DNA of 64,000 nucleotides from Mauremys mutica (taxonomy: Eukaryota; Chordata; Testudines; Geoemydidae), in the NCBI RefSeq assembly GCF_020497125.1, contig NC_059077.1, positions 20,902,840 through 20,966,839 of the forward strand, given 5' to 3'. Position numbers and translations under genes: made by a program. Positions 42,341-55,023 of the stretch are shown here, piece by piece; within the stretch, counting starts at the first letter, position 1, and each line of letters opens with the position of its first letter. The notes beneath the pieces are model-generated. The model ran no database searches. It saw only the letters and a list, made by a program, of their open reading frames with translations, and had not been told where the DNA came from.

Positions 42341-44659
42341 ATAAACATTGAGTGAATATCTCAGGATTCACCCATTGTCACTGGTTGAAATAATTTTCTG
42401 CTAAAAGCAAGGTGACAAATGATAAAAAGTTCTTTGTCCCTAACTTAGAGTCTCACATAATGTGCATGAGGTCTTTGCGTTCTAGTCCTTACAATATTGT
42501 CTCCAGAGAGTGTGTGAACTTTCCTTACCTCTTGTGTTTCTAGCATGTCCTTTTGTTTGGGACCCTCACGTGTCACATATTGGCTGGACCACTTTCAACA
42601 AAGAAAGCATCCACTTGACTCCATGCTGTTATGTGACATAGTTTGTTACCATAAATATTGTATTAGCCACAGTGCTACATGCAAGCACACTGATTGATTT
42701 TTAGAGGCTATCCTGAAAGCACTGTAAAAATACAGCTGGCTCATCATATGACACAGAAGTAGGGGATAACAGAGAACGCTGTCCATGTAAAACAAGCCCA
42801 GTGTGGGCAGGAAGACTGTTACAGAGACTTTCATAACACACTGAATACACACATTTTTATTGGGAGGCATTCTTATTGGTGAGCGAGAACACATGCAGTA
42901 TTATGTGAAATGACAGTGTGTGGAATTAGAATAGCACAGCAAGAAAACAATACAAAATCCCATTTCCATTTTACAGATGGATTTATTAATGTACTTTCCA
43001 AACCATTCAATCTGCAGGTAATGAAAGTACCCATGGAAAAGGAAGGCTTCATGAACTGCAGGAAGGAACAATGAAAGAATAGAAGTGGGACACTAGAGAA
43101 TCCAAAGTTGCCTTGTTTAATGAAATCAGCCATTTTGCTCTATAGGAAGCAAAACTCTTGGCAAAGAGAACTACAATACAGTAACAGGTGTTCTGACTTG
43201 GAGAGGCATTTAGTTCTCAATCTGCTCCTCCGACTGAGCTGACAGATTGCATGATTTAGACATTAAAATAGGACAAAGCACAAGGGAGCCAGGGACTAGT
43301 TCAAAGAAGGTTGCTACGGACATCCTCACTAATGTCATGCCAGGCCATGCAGCAATGGTCTAACCATGCTTGCCGCATAGATTATTCCTCCTTTGCTGAT
43401 AGCCGTTGGCCTGTAGTGATTAGTTCTATGGTTATTGATACAGCTGACAGGATCTGTTTCCATTTTGGTGTCACATGTTGTTGTGTGTGTCAGAAATAGG
43501 AATGGGTTGAATCAACTGGGAAAAATAAGAACCAGCTCAAACTGAACTGATAATTGAGGGTGGTGAATTATATAAAGGCATTATGCTAATGGGGTGGTCA
43601 CAGCTGGATTTTTTTGTTTTGTTCCTTATGCATTCTAACATTATGTTAGCTCTTTTGGCTGCAGTTCTACATCAATCAGAGGTCTTCATTGAGCTGTCTA
43701 AAAAAATGGGGGTAAACCATACACTGCGTTGATCAAAACCAAAGTGTATTACAATGTCACACTGGCAGTGTTCTCATTATGCTTGAGAAGGCCCTTCTCA
43801 GTGTAAAACCCTCTTTGCAGTTCTCCCTAGTCAACAAAATCCTTCTTCCTATTATCCCTCTCCTGCAGTTCCCCTGATTTTGCTGTCTTCCACTCCGCCC
43901 CTTTGAGTGCAAACAGCTCCTGGTTCTCCAAGTGTCTTGCGTTTTTAATTCCCAGAGCCTCAATGCATCTCTTTCTCCCTCATCTCAAAGTTCTTGCCTT
44001 CTCTGACATTCAAGCTCTGAGCTGTCTGGTCTCCTATAAGTTGGAGTAAATAAGAACTAACTACACTGAAAAAAGTGGAGTTACCTGGCTGTGAACCCGC
44101 GTGAATGAGAGCCCTATATATCTGTTACTAGCTGGATCTGTGTGTTGTACTGGTTTGAGAAGATCCAGGGGAACTCTATTTCTTTGTTGTTTCTTACTTT
44201 TGAATAAGGATGACAGCAGTAATTAGCTTATTTTCCCATGATGAACTCTGGAAGCTTGTAATCACTATGTGCAGTATGTGCTCAATGATTTTTATGGCTC
44301 ATCTTGTGCTTTTGCTCTAGCAACATCTTGGGGCCTCTAATAACCATGATTACATCTTGGTTTGGGATTACATTTAACTACATACTGCAGTTGGTAATAA
44401 AAGTCATCTGTTCAGCACTTTGTGGGCTGGTGGTTGAAAGTAAACGGATGGATTTCAATCCGATTATAATCTGATTTGATTTTAAAACATCCACTCCCAA
44501 ATATGGCTGCACCACTATACTTTTCTGGGTTTCCACCCACCCCCCAGGATAAATGACACATCAGGTATCTATATTCACCTCACAATACCCTTTATATAAG
44601 TGGGGTTAGGTACGTGCTTAAAGTTAAGCATGTATTTCATTCTCTGCTGGGGTCTTTAA
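42341..44659. other. Intergenic, one small CR1-like remnant, no gene seen
   Basis: 43600-43700 resembles the CR1 minus-strand text (CATTCTAACATTATGTTAGC, GAGGTCTTCATTGAGCTGTC). Otherwise the sequence is unique-looking, without exon-like features. Confidence 0.4.
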
Positions 44660-45430
44660 AATCACCTGTAGGGTTAACAAAGGACTTCAGAGTAGTGGAA
44701 GCCCAGGGAAGAGATCCATCCCTGAGGAGAGAACTCTGGCAAGAGGACCGAAAGAATCCACTGAGGTGCAGAAAGCTCTGGTGGGTGAACCCTGATAAAA
44801 GGGCAGGATTGGCGCCTCCAGGGAGAAAGCCCTGGGAGGCGTTCAGCTGAGAAAATGGGCATGGGAAACCTTAAGAGGGATGAAAGCTCAAGGCCAAAGA
44901 GGACCAAGGTGGTTTAAGTTTATATTTTCATTTGGGCTTTTTGGGGGGAGTCCCTGGGAGCCCCTGCTCTGAACGAAGGGTGGAGCCCATGGGGTTGTGG
45001 AGCCTGAGAAGAATGCAGGTACACAGTGAGCCCAGGAAGGGGCTGAGGAAGAGGCTTGCAGACAGGCTGAGGTAGGAAGAAGCATAGTGAGGAAATGGGG
45101 GTTGGAGTCTGAATAGACAGATTTTCCCTGCTTACTGTAGGGTCCCTGGGCTAAAACCCAGTGGAGAGAGAAGTCCTGGGTTTCCTTACAGGCTCACTGA
45201 AACAGTTGTTGCAAAGACCCCTGGAGACCAGGGGTGGAAGGGCTACCGATTCTGGGCTCGGATCCCAGAGTCAGTGTCAGGCTGTTGGACTCTTCACCTG
45301 GAAGGAGTGGGACTAAATGTGACATGGCTGGTTGGCCGAGTCATGAGAAGAGGCAGGGCCAAAGCAGCTGTTGGGAGGGGATGCCGGGTTAGGGGAGCCT
45401 GCCACAAGGGAGCATGCCAACCGTGAGACC
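44660..45430 (+). repeat. LTR-like repeat
   Basis: Blocks such as AGACCCCTGGAGACCAGGGG, TCCCAGAGTCAGTGTCAGGC and ACCTGGAAGGAGTGGGAC match LTR families I associate with turtles. Ends and target duplications were not found. Confidence 0.35.
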
Positions 45431-47040
45431 ACTCTTCTACACTGAGTTATTTACATGTCTAGTGTTTCTTCCATTCTAGTGCCAATATGAAGTCAATGGG
45501 AGTTGCAGGTGATCAGCACCTCTGAGGTTCTGGCCCAAAACAAACCAGCAGATAGTGGAAGCTGTGGTGGTATCATGTGCAGAGATACTTTTTCCAGTTA
45601 CTTGTCACTTTTTAACTAAAAAGCAAAATTGTGACCCAGACGCTCATTGTGGAGGTACCTTGTTTTGTTAAACATGTGCGTGATATCTTTTTTAATTTCT
45701 CAGCTTTTATAACACTTGCAAATGTTAATTAATTTAAAAGCAAGTTATTCATTTGAGAACCCCTTACAGATTGTACTGATACCAATTCACCTATTTATGA
45801 TAATGATATATAGTATTTTAAAAAGGGAGAAAAATGCTTGAAAAGCCTTGCACCCTAGTGCTATACCAGTGACTAACTGGGGCTGGGAGTTTCAAAGGAG
45901 CTGAAGGAAGTTATGCATCCAAATCCCATTGAAAGTCCATAAGATTTAGGCTCATTGAAACATCCCAGCCTGGAAGACTATCACAAGTCCAACTGGGGAA
46001 CCCAGGACCCCAGCCTCTGAGCGTAGTCAGAGGTTGCTGAGTTGTCATTCAACTGATAGCGATAGAAGCCTCAGCACTGCTGTGATCCCCATCACGGGGG
46101 CTGTCATATGAACAGGCATTGGTAGCTGACCTTCCAGCTTCAGGTGAGGAAGTGTGGTGGTGGACAGCTGTCTGAGAGGAGAAAGAAGAACATAATGGGA
46201 TAAATTTAAGAACAAAAATGGAAGAGAAAATAGAAACGCCAAGAAAGACAGCATAAAAGTCACTCTTTGCCGACTTGCCTCATGATGTGACTAAAGAGCC
46301 AGATTCTGCCACCCTTTCTTGTGTTGAGTAGCACCTTGACCAGTGAGTACCCTCATCCAAGTCCTCTTGTGGAGTAAGGTTCGATTCAGCAAGAATCTGA
46401 TCCATAACTATCTCTTTACTTCTAGACTTTTATTTTTGAGGGCATTTCACATGCACAACCTGACCCCCCCAAAAGGTCCAAATGTTATCAGCTCTTAAAC
46501 GTCTGCAGGAGTGTCTGTGGGGAAGTCAGTATGTCAGGCCTGCTTAGTTTAAAAAGGATTTTTATATAACTCTGACCTTTTCATTCTGTTAATATTACTT
46601 TCCTTGGTACACCTAGAGCACACACGCAGATGCCAGGGCAATAATGGGACTCTTAAACACCTACTTTATTCTAAAACCTTTCTCAAACATGAGGGCATGT
46701 TCGGAGTGAATGTCTCTGTATTTGAATTTCAGATGATTATTAAAAGGTTATGTGTCTGAGGTCCCACAAGGAACAAGAAGGGATAATGGAGTGGAAAGAG
46801 AAACAAGAATATAGTGTAGCAAACACACTGTGCACCTAAAGCTAGCTGACCCACACTCCTGGGGTGTCTGCTGCAAGCTCTGACTACCAGTTGGGAAGAA
46901 CGTGAAAGGCTTAATTCCCCACCTCCCCTCTCTAAAATATTGCTAGAGCTGATATTGCTGATCCGCCTTCTGCTTCCATATAGGAACTGGTCATTTATTA
47001 CCATTTCTCCTACAATACCGAAAATCAGGCTTCTGACTTC
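45431..47040. other. Intergenic, one fold-back, no gene seen
   Basis: 45881-45970 is an imperfect palindrome (GGCTGGGAGTTTCAAAGG ... TTGAAACATCCCAGCC). No other feature was recognised. Confidence 0.45.
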
Positions 47041-47309
47041 AGGGTATGTCTGCACTGCAATTAGGCACCCTGGCTGGCCCATGCTAACTGACTTGGGCTC
47101 GGGCTAAGGGGCTGTTTAACCGTGGTATAGACATTCTGGCTCAGGCTGGAGCCTGGGGTCTAGGACCCTGGGTGGTAGAGGGTCCCAGAGCTTGGGCTAC
47201 AGCCCAAGCATGAACATTTAAACTGCAGTCCCTTAGCCTGAGCCCTGCGAGCCTGAATCAGTTGGCATGAGCCAGCCGTGGGTTTTTAATTGCAGTGTCC
47301 ACATACCCT
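47041..47309. mobile_element. MITE with 23-bp inverted ends
   Basis: AGGGTATGTCTGCACTGCAA (continuing TTA) at the left and its near-perfect complement ending GTGTCCACATACCCT. The body is itself palindromic (GGGCTCGGGCTAAGGGGCTG versus TCCCTTAGCCTGAGCCC). The target duplication is unclear. Confidence 0.75.
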
Positions 47310-48954
47310 CTGTCTTTCCTAAAACAGGAATTAGGGTTAAACAACAGGAATGTAGGCGCAGCCAATGCTACAAGGATGAAATTCATCTCTTTGGAGAGGG
47401 TCTGCGCAAGGGCTATGTATCACTCTAGTCCCATCCAAACAGTCTTTTGAGGATGTAGATGGAATGTAAGGTGGTGCATGCACTTTGTGCAGGTCCTCTA
47501 CACAAAGGTGAATTTCACCACAAATGAAAGAGAATTGGTGCACACAAATATACCAAGAAGGAGGTGGAGGGTTGGGAGAAGGAGGAAATAGGCACTTAAT
47601 ATGCTAAAACCTTTCCCAAAGTGAAAATACCAGGTGCTCCATTCTGACATCAGCATTGTCCCTCTGACAAAAGGTAGCAGATGTCCAGAGCCTTTCAGGC
47701 CAGCTTCCCTAGAACAGAGGTGATCAAACAGCATGCAGCGTGGGTGGAATCCCCTTTTGGTGAGGCTAGCCCCCCTGGCCCTACCCCTTCTGCCTGAGGC
47801 TCCCCTCCCCCAAGAAGCCCCGAGCCTCCCCCCACAGCTAGAGGACCCCCGGGCCAGCTGGAGGCCCAATCCCTCTTCTGCCCCCCAGTAGCCGGAACCA
47901 CCCCCCAGCCATGCTGCGCCTCCCCTCCTGAGACCCCAAGCCACCCTGTGGGAAAAGCTCATCTCTTCTCAAAGAACTTGAGCTTTTGATATGTGCCATG
48001 CAGGTTCTGGGGCATCTGAGGAAGTGGTATGAGTTACTCAGCTTCCTGGGTTCATCCATAATCTCCCTGGAGTCCAGGAGTATAATAATAAGCAAAAACT
48101 TCCCCTGCAAACCCCGGAATCAGCGGCCACAGCTCCGCCCGGAGAGGCTTAGCCTGCCCTGGCCTATTATATCCCCAGCCTATGGCATGCAGGCATTTGC
48201 TATTTCACTGTATTCTTGGATTAGGATCCCATGTTCATAGCCAATTGTGTACTGCTTTTTACCCAGCATATATATAATGTGAAGGAATGACACAGACAGG
48301 GTGAGGAACAAATAACTGTGATTACTAAATACATAACATGCAAGGCCCATGTTTACACTGCTACTTCGGCACAATTCTGGTAGTTTCTGAAACAGAGAAC
48401 AGTGAGGGTCTAGAGAGCGCTCACAAACTATTAAAAGGATACTAGTCAGTTCTTATGCACTACAGTAACTTCTCCCTGGGAATGCTTGGGTATAAAGGAG
48501 GTTGATGGAGGTGGGAGCTTGCTCCCCCTTTTGGAATGAACAACTGGAATACTTTAAGGTAAAGAGCCAGGGGGAGAAACTGTGACCCCTTTCCTATTCT
48601 CTTCAGATCCCAACTTCTGAAGCGTCTAACATTTATTTCTCTTACTCCCCTTCAGGGATACTGTACCTTTCCTGTAGGGAAGTTCCTGTAGTGTGGGAAA
48701 GAGCCTTAGAAAAAACTGGCAAGTGACTAGAAAACTTAACCCAGCGTCTCCAAAATAGCTTCACGGATCCAAACCTAAAGTCTTTCCTTAGGACTAGATT
48801 ATCTCTGACACTCATATGGGCCTGCGGGGGAAGATGGTTCGAACAGTCTCCTGCCATAAAAAAGAGCAGGTGTAACAGCAGTACCTGTGTTCAGGACAGC
48901 ACAGGGACTGTTCCCTCTTTGCATTCCCAGGAGTGCAGTCATCCCAAAAGAGGT
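47310..48954. other. Intergenic, one possible hAT left end, no gene seen
   Basis: CAGAGGTGATCAAAC at 47715 looks like a hAT left terminus followed by a C-rich stretch to about 47965, but no matching right end was found. Confidence 0.35.
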
Positions 48955-48962
48955 CATGTCTC

Positions 48963-49331
48963 CAGGGCCGCCCAGAGGATTCAGGGGGCACTTCAGCGGC
49001 GGGTCCCGGAGCAGAAGGACCCCCTGGCCGCCGAATTGCCACCGAAGACCCAGCACTTCGGCGGCGGGTCCTGGGGCGGAAGGACGCCCCGTCGCGGGTC
49101 TTCGGGGCACTTTGGTGGTGGGTCCCAGAGCAGAAGGACCCCCCACCGCCGAATTGCCGCCGAAGACCCGGAGCGGAAGAAGCTTCGGGGGCCTGGGCCC
49201 CGCAAGAGTTTTCCAGGGCCCCCGGAGCGAGTGAAGGACCCACTTCAGGGGCCCCAAAAACTCTCATGGGGGCCCCCTTGGGGCCCGGGGCCTGGGGCAA
49301 ATTGCCCCACTTGCCCCCCCGGGCGACCCTG
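48963..49331. mobile_element. hAT element with perfect 8-bp duplication
   Basis: Starts CAGGGCCGCCC, ends GGGCGACCCTG. Identical flanks CATGTCTC (48955-48962, 49332-49339). The interior repeats a GC-rich block (GAGCAGAAGGACCCC, GCCGCCGAATTGCC, CGAAGACCC) two to three times. It is a longer relative of 5649-5820. Confidence 0.9.
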
Positions 49332-49339
49332 CATGTCTC

Positions 49340-50990
49340 TACCATCCTGCTGACTCGTATCCTCCCACTGCACTGTAGGGAGCTCAGCAGGATTGTAGCT
49401 GCTGAGCTCCCAGAGCAGAACAGCTCTGCCCCACCCCACAGCAGGAAGCAACAAGGTCTCTCTTTCCCTCTGAAATCTTCTCTGAAATCTTTTAGATTGT
49501 GTTTCAGATCTCAGTCTCTTTCTGCTCAGGCACTGCGCGTTCGTGGAGACTGAAAAACTCAGGGACTCTAGTTCCGTATGAGACTGAGGCCTAGGGGATG
49601 GAGTGAGAGCAGATGTGCTAACTGTGCCCGAGCACTCCTGAATTTAGCTGCACAATTTTAAGAACTGGAAAGCCAAGGCATGGAGAATAGTCTTAATTCC
49701 CTTCTTTTCATCTTTCTTACCCAACCCTCCAGTTTGTACTTCGAAAAGTAGGTAAAATTTGAGTAATAATGTGTCTATTAGAAAAATAAATTGAGCTTTG
49801 TATCTTCAAATGTGTCCTTTAATGTGATTTTTTTTTCTTCAGTAGCCTTATCCAGTGTGCCTATTGTATAGTCTCCAGTCCAAATATTTTATATTCACTG
49901 ATTCAAATATTATTCTACTTATATAGATGCACTACATTATAAGCAGAGCTGTGCTTGGAATTCTGCTTAATGACTGGCTAACAGCACCATGGTACATGCC
50001 AGATTAGTATTCAAGGTCAAGCCCAACAAGACTTCCTGTTTTATGTGACTGGCACTTTCTCCATATTTAAAATGCAGAGGAGCTCCAGACAAATGCAATT
50101 CACCCATAATTGGAGCTGCTTTCTCAAAATATCACTCGCTTGCTACTTTTCCCTCCCATTGCTGTTAGGGAATGAACAATGCCTTTGTTTGTATGCAAAG
50201 GCACATGTCTTCATCAAGCGATTCCAGAAGCATTTTGCAACAATGTGATCTGTTTCCCTACATGATGCAGAGATACAGCTTTCTATTTTTTTTAAATTTT
50301 AGATTTATCTTCAGATGCTGATAACATTTGGGGAGTAAGCAGCATCAAACTGGAAAAACTAAGCCCAGATGCCAAGTACATCTCTGTTGTGACATGGTCC
50401 CTCCCATTAAAGTCAACAGAGTTATCTTCCGTGTTTGTACACCTTCTGCCGCAATGGGGCTGCAATTCTTACTGAGCCCTTAGAGGACTACGGTAACATA
50501 TTGTTCTTATTGTTTTGTTTTAATAAGAGATTTTGCCCAAGATCTTCAAAGTGAGTTGAACAAATAGCAAACTAGAAGTGCAAATCTGCATGCCTATGGG
50601 TCAAGTTCTCTGCTGGTGTAATACCATTGAAATTCCCAGAGAAAATACTCCCTGGGGAGAGTTAAAGTTGTGAGTATGTTGTAATTATATTGCAAAAAAA
50701 ACCATTATAAATGTAGGAAACCCAGAGTAACCCTTAAGTTAAAGAAAGCCAAACATGCAACAATGAAGGTATGGACATACACTGTTAAAAGACCCAAATA
50801 ATGTTAATTCTGCCCTGTAGTGTAATTATAGTTATGGCAGAAGACAATTAGGCCTGAGGATATTATAGAACCTTACGTCTAAGAATCTGAAAGCTCTGTA
50901 TAAATGTATATGAATTTAAGCCTTCTCAAATCCCCAGTGGGATAAGTGGTGTTTTTACAGATGGGTAAACTGGACAATGCAAAAGGTAAG
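49340..50990. other. Intergenic, no gene seen
   Basis: Mostly AT-rich unique-looking sequence. 50930-50985 faintly resembles a MIR fragment (CAGATGGGTAAACTGGACAA). Confidence 0.4.
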
Positions 50991-52530
50991 TAAGAATATA
51001 TGAATGGCCACACTGGATCAGACCAATGATCCATCTAGCTCAGGATCCTGTCTTACTACAGTGGCTGGTGTCAGATGCTTCAGAGGGAATAAGCAGAACA
51101 GGGCAATTATCGAATGATCCATCCCCTGTCGTCAAGTGCCAGCTTCTGGCAGTCTGAGGTTTAGGGACACCTAAAGAATGGGGTTGCATCCCTGACCGTC
51201 TTGGCTAATAGCCATTGATGGACCTATTCTCCATGAAGTTGTCTAATTCTTTTTTGAACCCAGTTATACTTTTGGCCTTCACAACATTTCCTAGCAATGA
51301 GTTCCACTGGTTGACTGTGCATTGTGCGAAGTACTTCCTTTTGTTGGTTTTAAACCTGCTGCCTATTGACTTCATTGGCTGATCCCTGGATCTTCTGTTA
51401 TGTGACAGGGTAAATAACACATCCCTATTCACTTTCTACACACCATTCATGATTTTATAGACCTCTATTACATCCACCCATTAGTTGCGTCTCTTCTAAA
51501 CTGAACTCTCCCAGTCTTTTTAATCTGTCCTCCTATGGAACCTGTTCCATACACCTAATACTTTTTCTTGCCTCTCTCTCTACCTTTTCCAATGCTAATA
51601 TATTTCTTTTTAGATTGGTGGCTGGCTGTGACCAGAACTGCACAGTTTTCAAGGTCTGGCCATATCACGGATTTATATAGTGGCATTATATTTTTTGTAT
51701 TATTATCTATCCCTTTTCTAATGGCTCCTATCATTCTGTCAGCTTTTTTGGACTGCACACTGAGCAGATGTTTTCAGAGAACGATCCACAATGGCTCAGA
51801 TCTTTCTTGCATGGTAACAGCTAATTTAGACCCCATAATTTTGTATGTATTGTACATTGTATGGGATTGTTTTCCAATGTGCATTACTCTGCATTTATCA
51901 ATATTGAAGAGTTAAAAAGGAATCTCAGAAAACTGAATGACTGGGCATGGTAGATGAAATTCATAGTCAGCTTTAGACTTAACTATCTTGAGTAATTTTG
52001 TATTATCTGCAAACTTTGTCACCTCATGTTTACCCCTTTTTCCAGATCATTTATGAATGCTGAACAGCACTGGTCCCAGTACAGATACCTGGGAGATCTT
52101 GCTATTTACCTCTATCACTGTGAAAACTGAGGGTTTATTCCTTCCCTTTGTTTCCTATCTTTTAACAATGACTCATAAAAGGACATTTCCCTCTTATCCC
52201 ATGACTGCCTACTTTCCTTAAGAGCCTTTGGCGTCGGACCTTGTCCAGGGATACTATATCCATTGGACCAACCTTGTCTAAGTGCTTGTTGACCCTCTTG
52301 AAGAATCCTAATAGAGTAGTGAGGCATGATTTCCTTTACAAAAGCCATGTTGACGCTGCCACAATATATCATATTTATCAGTGTGTCTGGTAATTCTGTT
52401 CTTTACTACAGTTCCAACCAATTTGCCTGTGACTTCACACAAGAAGCCATTATCTGAGCTAGTGCTTCAACCACCAATCATTACTACATATTTGCATTCA
52501 CCTTTAATTATTCCCAGATTTTCTTGGAAA
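50991..52530 (-). mobile_element. CR1 LINE, minus strand
   Basis: The + strand opens with GAATGGCCACACTGGATCAG, the complement of a CR1 3' region, followed by the ORF2 C-terminus on the minus strand (51432-51205: SIGSRFKTNKRKYFAQ, NQWNSLLGNVVKAK). Further ORF2 text extends toward 52530 (KADRMIGAIRKGID, LYKSVIWPDLENCAV). It has several frame breaks, and an internal deletion or rearrangement is likely near 51905-51970. Confidence 0.8.
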
Positions 52531-52931
52531 ATGGCATTTGAACAGGTAGGAGGGACTTTGCATGACACGTAAGCTGCACCGCATATTAAAGTAACAATAG
52601 ACTTCCAAGTTACAAAGAACATACTCAGCATTGTCCACATGTAGTTATTTGGGAAACTATTGATTGGTGCCCAAATAACTACAAGACTTACCAATATGAG
52701 AAATTAGACAATTCAGAGTATTCAGATGCCTTTTGTTACTATGTAAAGTACTATGGCAATCTGTTTGTCTCTCTATGATCTTCTAATAACATGATGAATA
52801 ATAACACGGCAACATTCTCATGCTAACTGTTTCACTCTTAATCACTCTGGCAGAGAAATGGCATATGCTGGGACAGAATGCATTTGGGCAACTGCCAAGG
52901 TTGCTGGGATGCAGAGCACCGAATACACCCC

Positions 52932-53633
52932 TGTAGCAGGGTGGTTACCCTGCTCCTGCCCTGAAGGGGTTAAAGCCAGCCCTGGGAGAGGGCTGAGGCT
53001 GGGAAGGAAAGCCTAGGCTGAGTGGGGAAACAGCCGCAGCTGTGGCCATGCCCCAAACAGACTCAGCTGGCCTGTATAAAGAGGCTGTGAGCCAGGAGCT
53101 CAGAACTCAGTCTCTCTCTGTTTGTAGAGGGAGATGGGCCTGCCTGCAGGGGGCTAGAAACAGAGTATCTGAGTGGAGCAGGGCTGGGGAAAGGCAGAGG
53201 AGCCGAGGAGCTCTAGCCTGGAAAGCCCCAGGCTGTGGCCTAGCACAAGGCCAACAGGTACTGGGGGTTGCAGAGGGCAGCCCAGGGGTAGGCCAAGGCA
53301 GCAGGTCCAAACCCAACCTTGCCAGTGATGAGTGGCTGATACTGCAGTCTGCCCCAGGGTGTGGGGCTAGACAATGACTGGCAGTAGCCTGATACTGAGG
53401 TGAGGTGGGGATAGTGGGTGGGGGTTCCCCTGGGAGGGGGAGACCCTGAGGCTGAAAGGGGTTATTGCCGGGGGCAGCACCCCAGGTAAACGGGGCACCG
53501 GGGTCCAGGGAGGGACACGGTGGCCAGAGGACAGGCGGATCACCGGCCTGCAGAGGGAGCTCCAGAGCTGAAACAAGCTAATTCCCTGAGAAACCAGCAG
53601 GAGGTCCCCCAGGGGTGAGTCTGCCCCTGTACA
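52932..53633 (+). mobile_element. Solo LTR, 702 bp, with 5-bp duplication
   Basis: Begins TGTAGCAGGGTGG, ends CTGCCCCTGTACA (TG...CA). Flanked by identical ACCCC (52927-52931 and 53634-53638). It has a TATAAA box at 53075-53080 preceded by a GC-rich block, consistent with a + strand promoter. No internal retroelement sequence is attached, so it is a recombination product. Confidence 0.8.
53075..53080 (+). promoter_or_regulatory. TATA box of the solo LTR
   Basis: TATAAA within CCTGTATAAAGAGGCTG, about 145 bp from the LTR start, the usual place for an LTR core promoter. Confidence 0.5.
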
Positions 53634-53638
53634 ACCCC

Positions 53639-54785
53639 CATCCTCCAAATTTCAGTCACTTCTGGCTCTTACCAAATTTCATAATCCTCAGCTGCCTTCT
53701 TGATACCAAAACCCCAAATATCCCGCATGCCTTCCTGGGTGCAAAATGGCTCAACAGATCCCTACACACACACGCCAGTTGTCAACCTCCCCAGCTTCCC
53801 ACATGCAGTTATTCCTTCTGAATAAAACAATATACAATACTGTGAAAATTTAAAATGTGGGGACCGTTTAAAATAAACGAATAACACAAGGGATAGTTCA
53901 CTGGTGAGAATGGGAGGTGGGTTGGGGGCAGTGTGCGGGAAGAGGGAAGTCTGGCATAATTCCAGGATCATGCATGCACAATTTAGGCCTAATATACTGC
54001 ATAGCGTGCAAGGCCTTGCCCATACTACAGACAAGCTTCAGGATTAATGGACTATGTCTAATTAAACATTAGCCTCATGTTGTAGGTGTATTTGGGTCTC
54101 ATCCAGCATTCACTGAAGTCAGTGCAGCATTTCCATTGACTTCACTAGGGTATTGGATTGAGTCCTTATTCTTTTAGCCTGTATCTGCAAATTGTGCTTT
54201 GCTTCTACCCCCGTTAAAGGAAGAGTTAAACTGTGTCCACACTTGACATTTCTCCCCTAAAACTTCCTACCAGTGATGGCAAGATTGGGAGCAGTGGAGT
54301 AGATTAGCCACCTGCAGAGCAGGTCAAGATGACAAAAGTGTTAAACCCCATAGGGTGGCTACTGCCTTGCTTACACCCACTTTTCCATGAGTGGAGCTGA
54401 ACTAGTGGTAGCATTGGTGGAAAATTGTTAAGGGGTGGTGGGAGGGACTAGTGTAGAGAAGGTCATAGTGCAGCAGTGCCCTCTATTCCCTCAGATCAGC
54501 TGTGGAACAAATTTTTGCCATCCTCAAAGGTGTCTGGATGCCTTGACAAAGCTAAAGTAGCTCACGGTGAGGTAAATTCTGATGGGTTGCTCCATGTTCC
54601 ATATGCAACTTATAAAGGCAAGTGGTCCAGTGGGAGGATTTTATACAGGTGTTAAACTATTAACTTGAAAGATCCACAGCAGTGGAATAAGTAGTATAAG
54701 GGGATTAAGGAGGAGACATGGGCTATGTGATTTTGAAAGAAACCCATACAGCCCATCTGTCACTACATCACAATTTGAATAGTGC
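53639..54785. other. Intergenic, one weak fold-back, no gene seen
   Basis: 54096-54165 has CATTCACTGAAGTCAGTG / CATTGACTTCACTAGG, a loose palindrome of the kind seen elsewhere. Nothing else was recognised. Confidence 0.4.
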
Positions 54786-54798
54786 ACATATAAATCAA

Positions 54799-55010
54799 GT
54801 ATCAGAGGGGTAGCCGTGTTAGTCTGGTTCTGTAAAAGCAGCAAAGAATCCTGTGGCACCTTATAGACTAACAGACGTTTTGCAGCATGAGCTTTCGTGG
54901 GTGAATACCCACTTCTTCGGCATCCGAAGAAGTGGGTATTCACCCACGAAAGCTCATGCTGCAAAACGTCTGTTAGTCTATAAGGTGCCACAGGATTCTT
55001 TGCTGCTTTT
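54799..55010. mobile_element. Penelope-like fold-back element with two identical 87-bp arms
   Basis: Flanked by perfect 13-bp direct repeats ACATATAAATCAA (54786-54798 and 55011-55023). Arm 54834-54920 is the exact reverse complement of 54924-55010, around a 3-nt spacer CAT. A single-copy extension (54799-54833, GTATCAGAGGGGTAGCCGTG ...) sits at the left. Each arm reads outward as a stem GCAT / ATGC, a CUGANGA-like box (CCGAAGA), a GTGGGT-ATTC-ACCCAC hairpin and GAAA. This is the order of hammerhead motifs reported in Penelope-like retroelements. No protein is encoded; the long mirrored frames on both strands are products of the palindrome. Confidence 0.7.
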
Positions 55011-55023
55011 ACATATAAATCAA

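Noticed and set aside
50300..50460. Exon-like stretch after a TTTAAATTTTAG acceptor
   Set aside because: The reading frames hit stops within a short distance and no family similarity was seen.
53042..53377. 111-codon open frame
   Set aside because: It lies inside the solo LTR 52932-53633 and has no domain.
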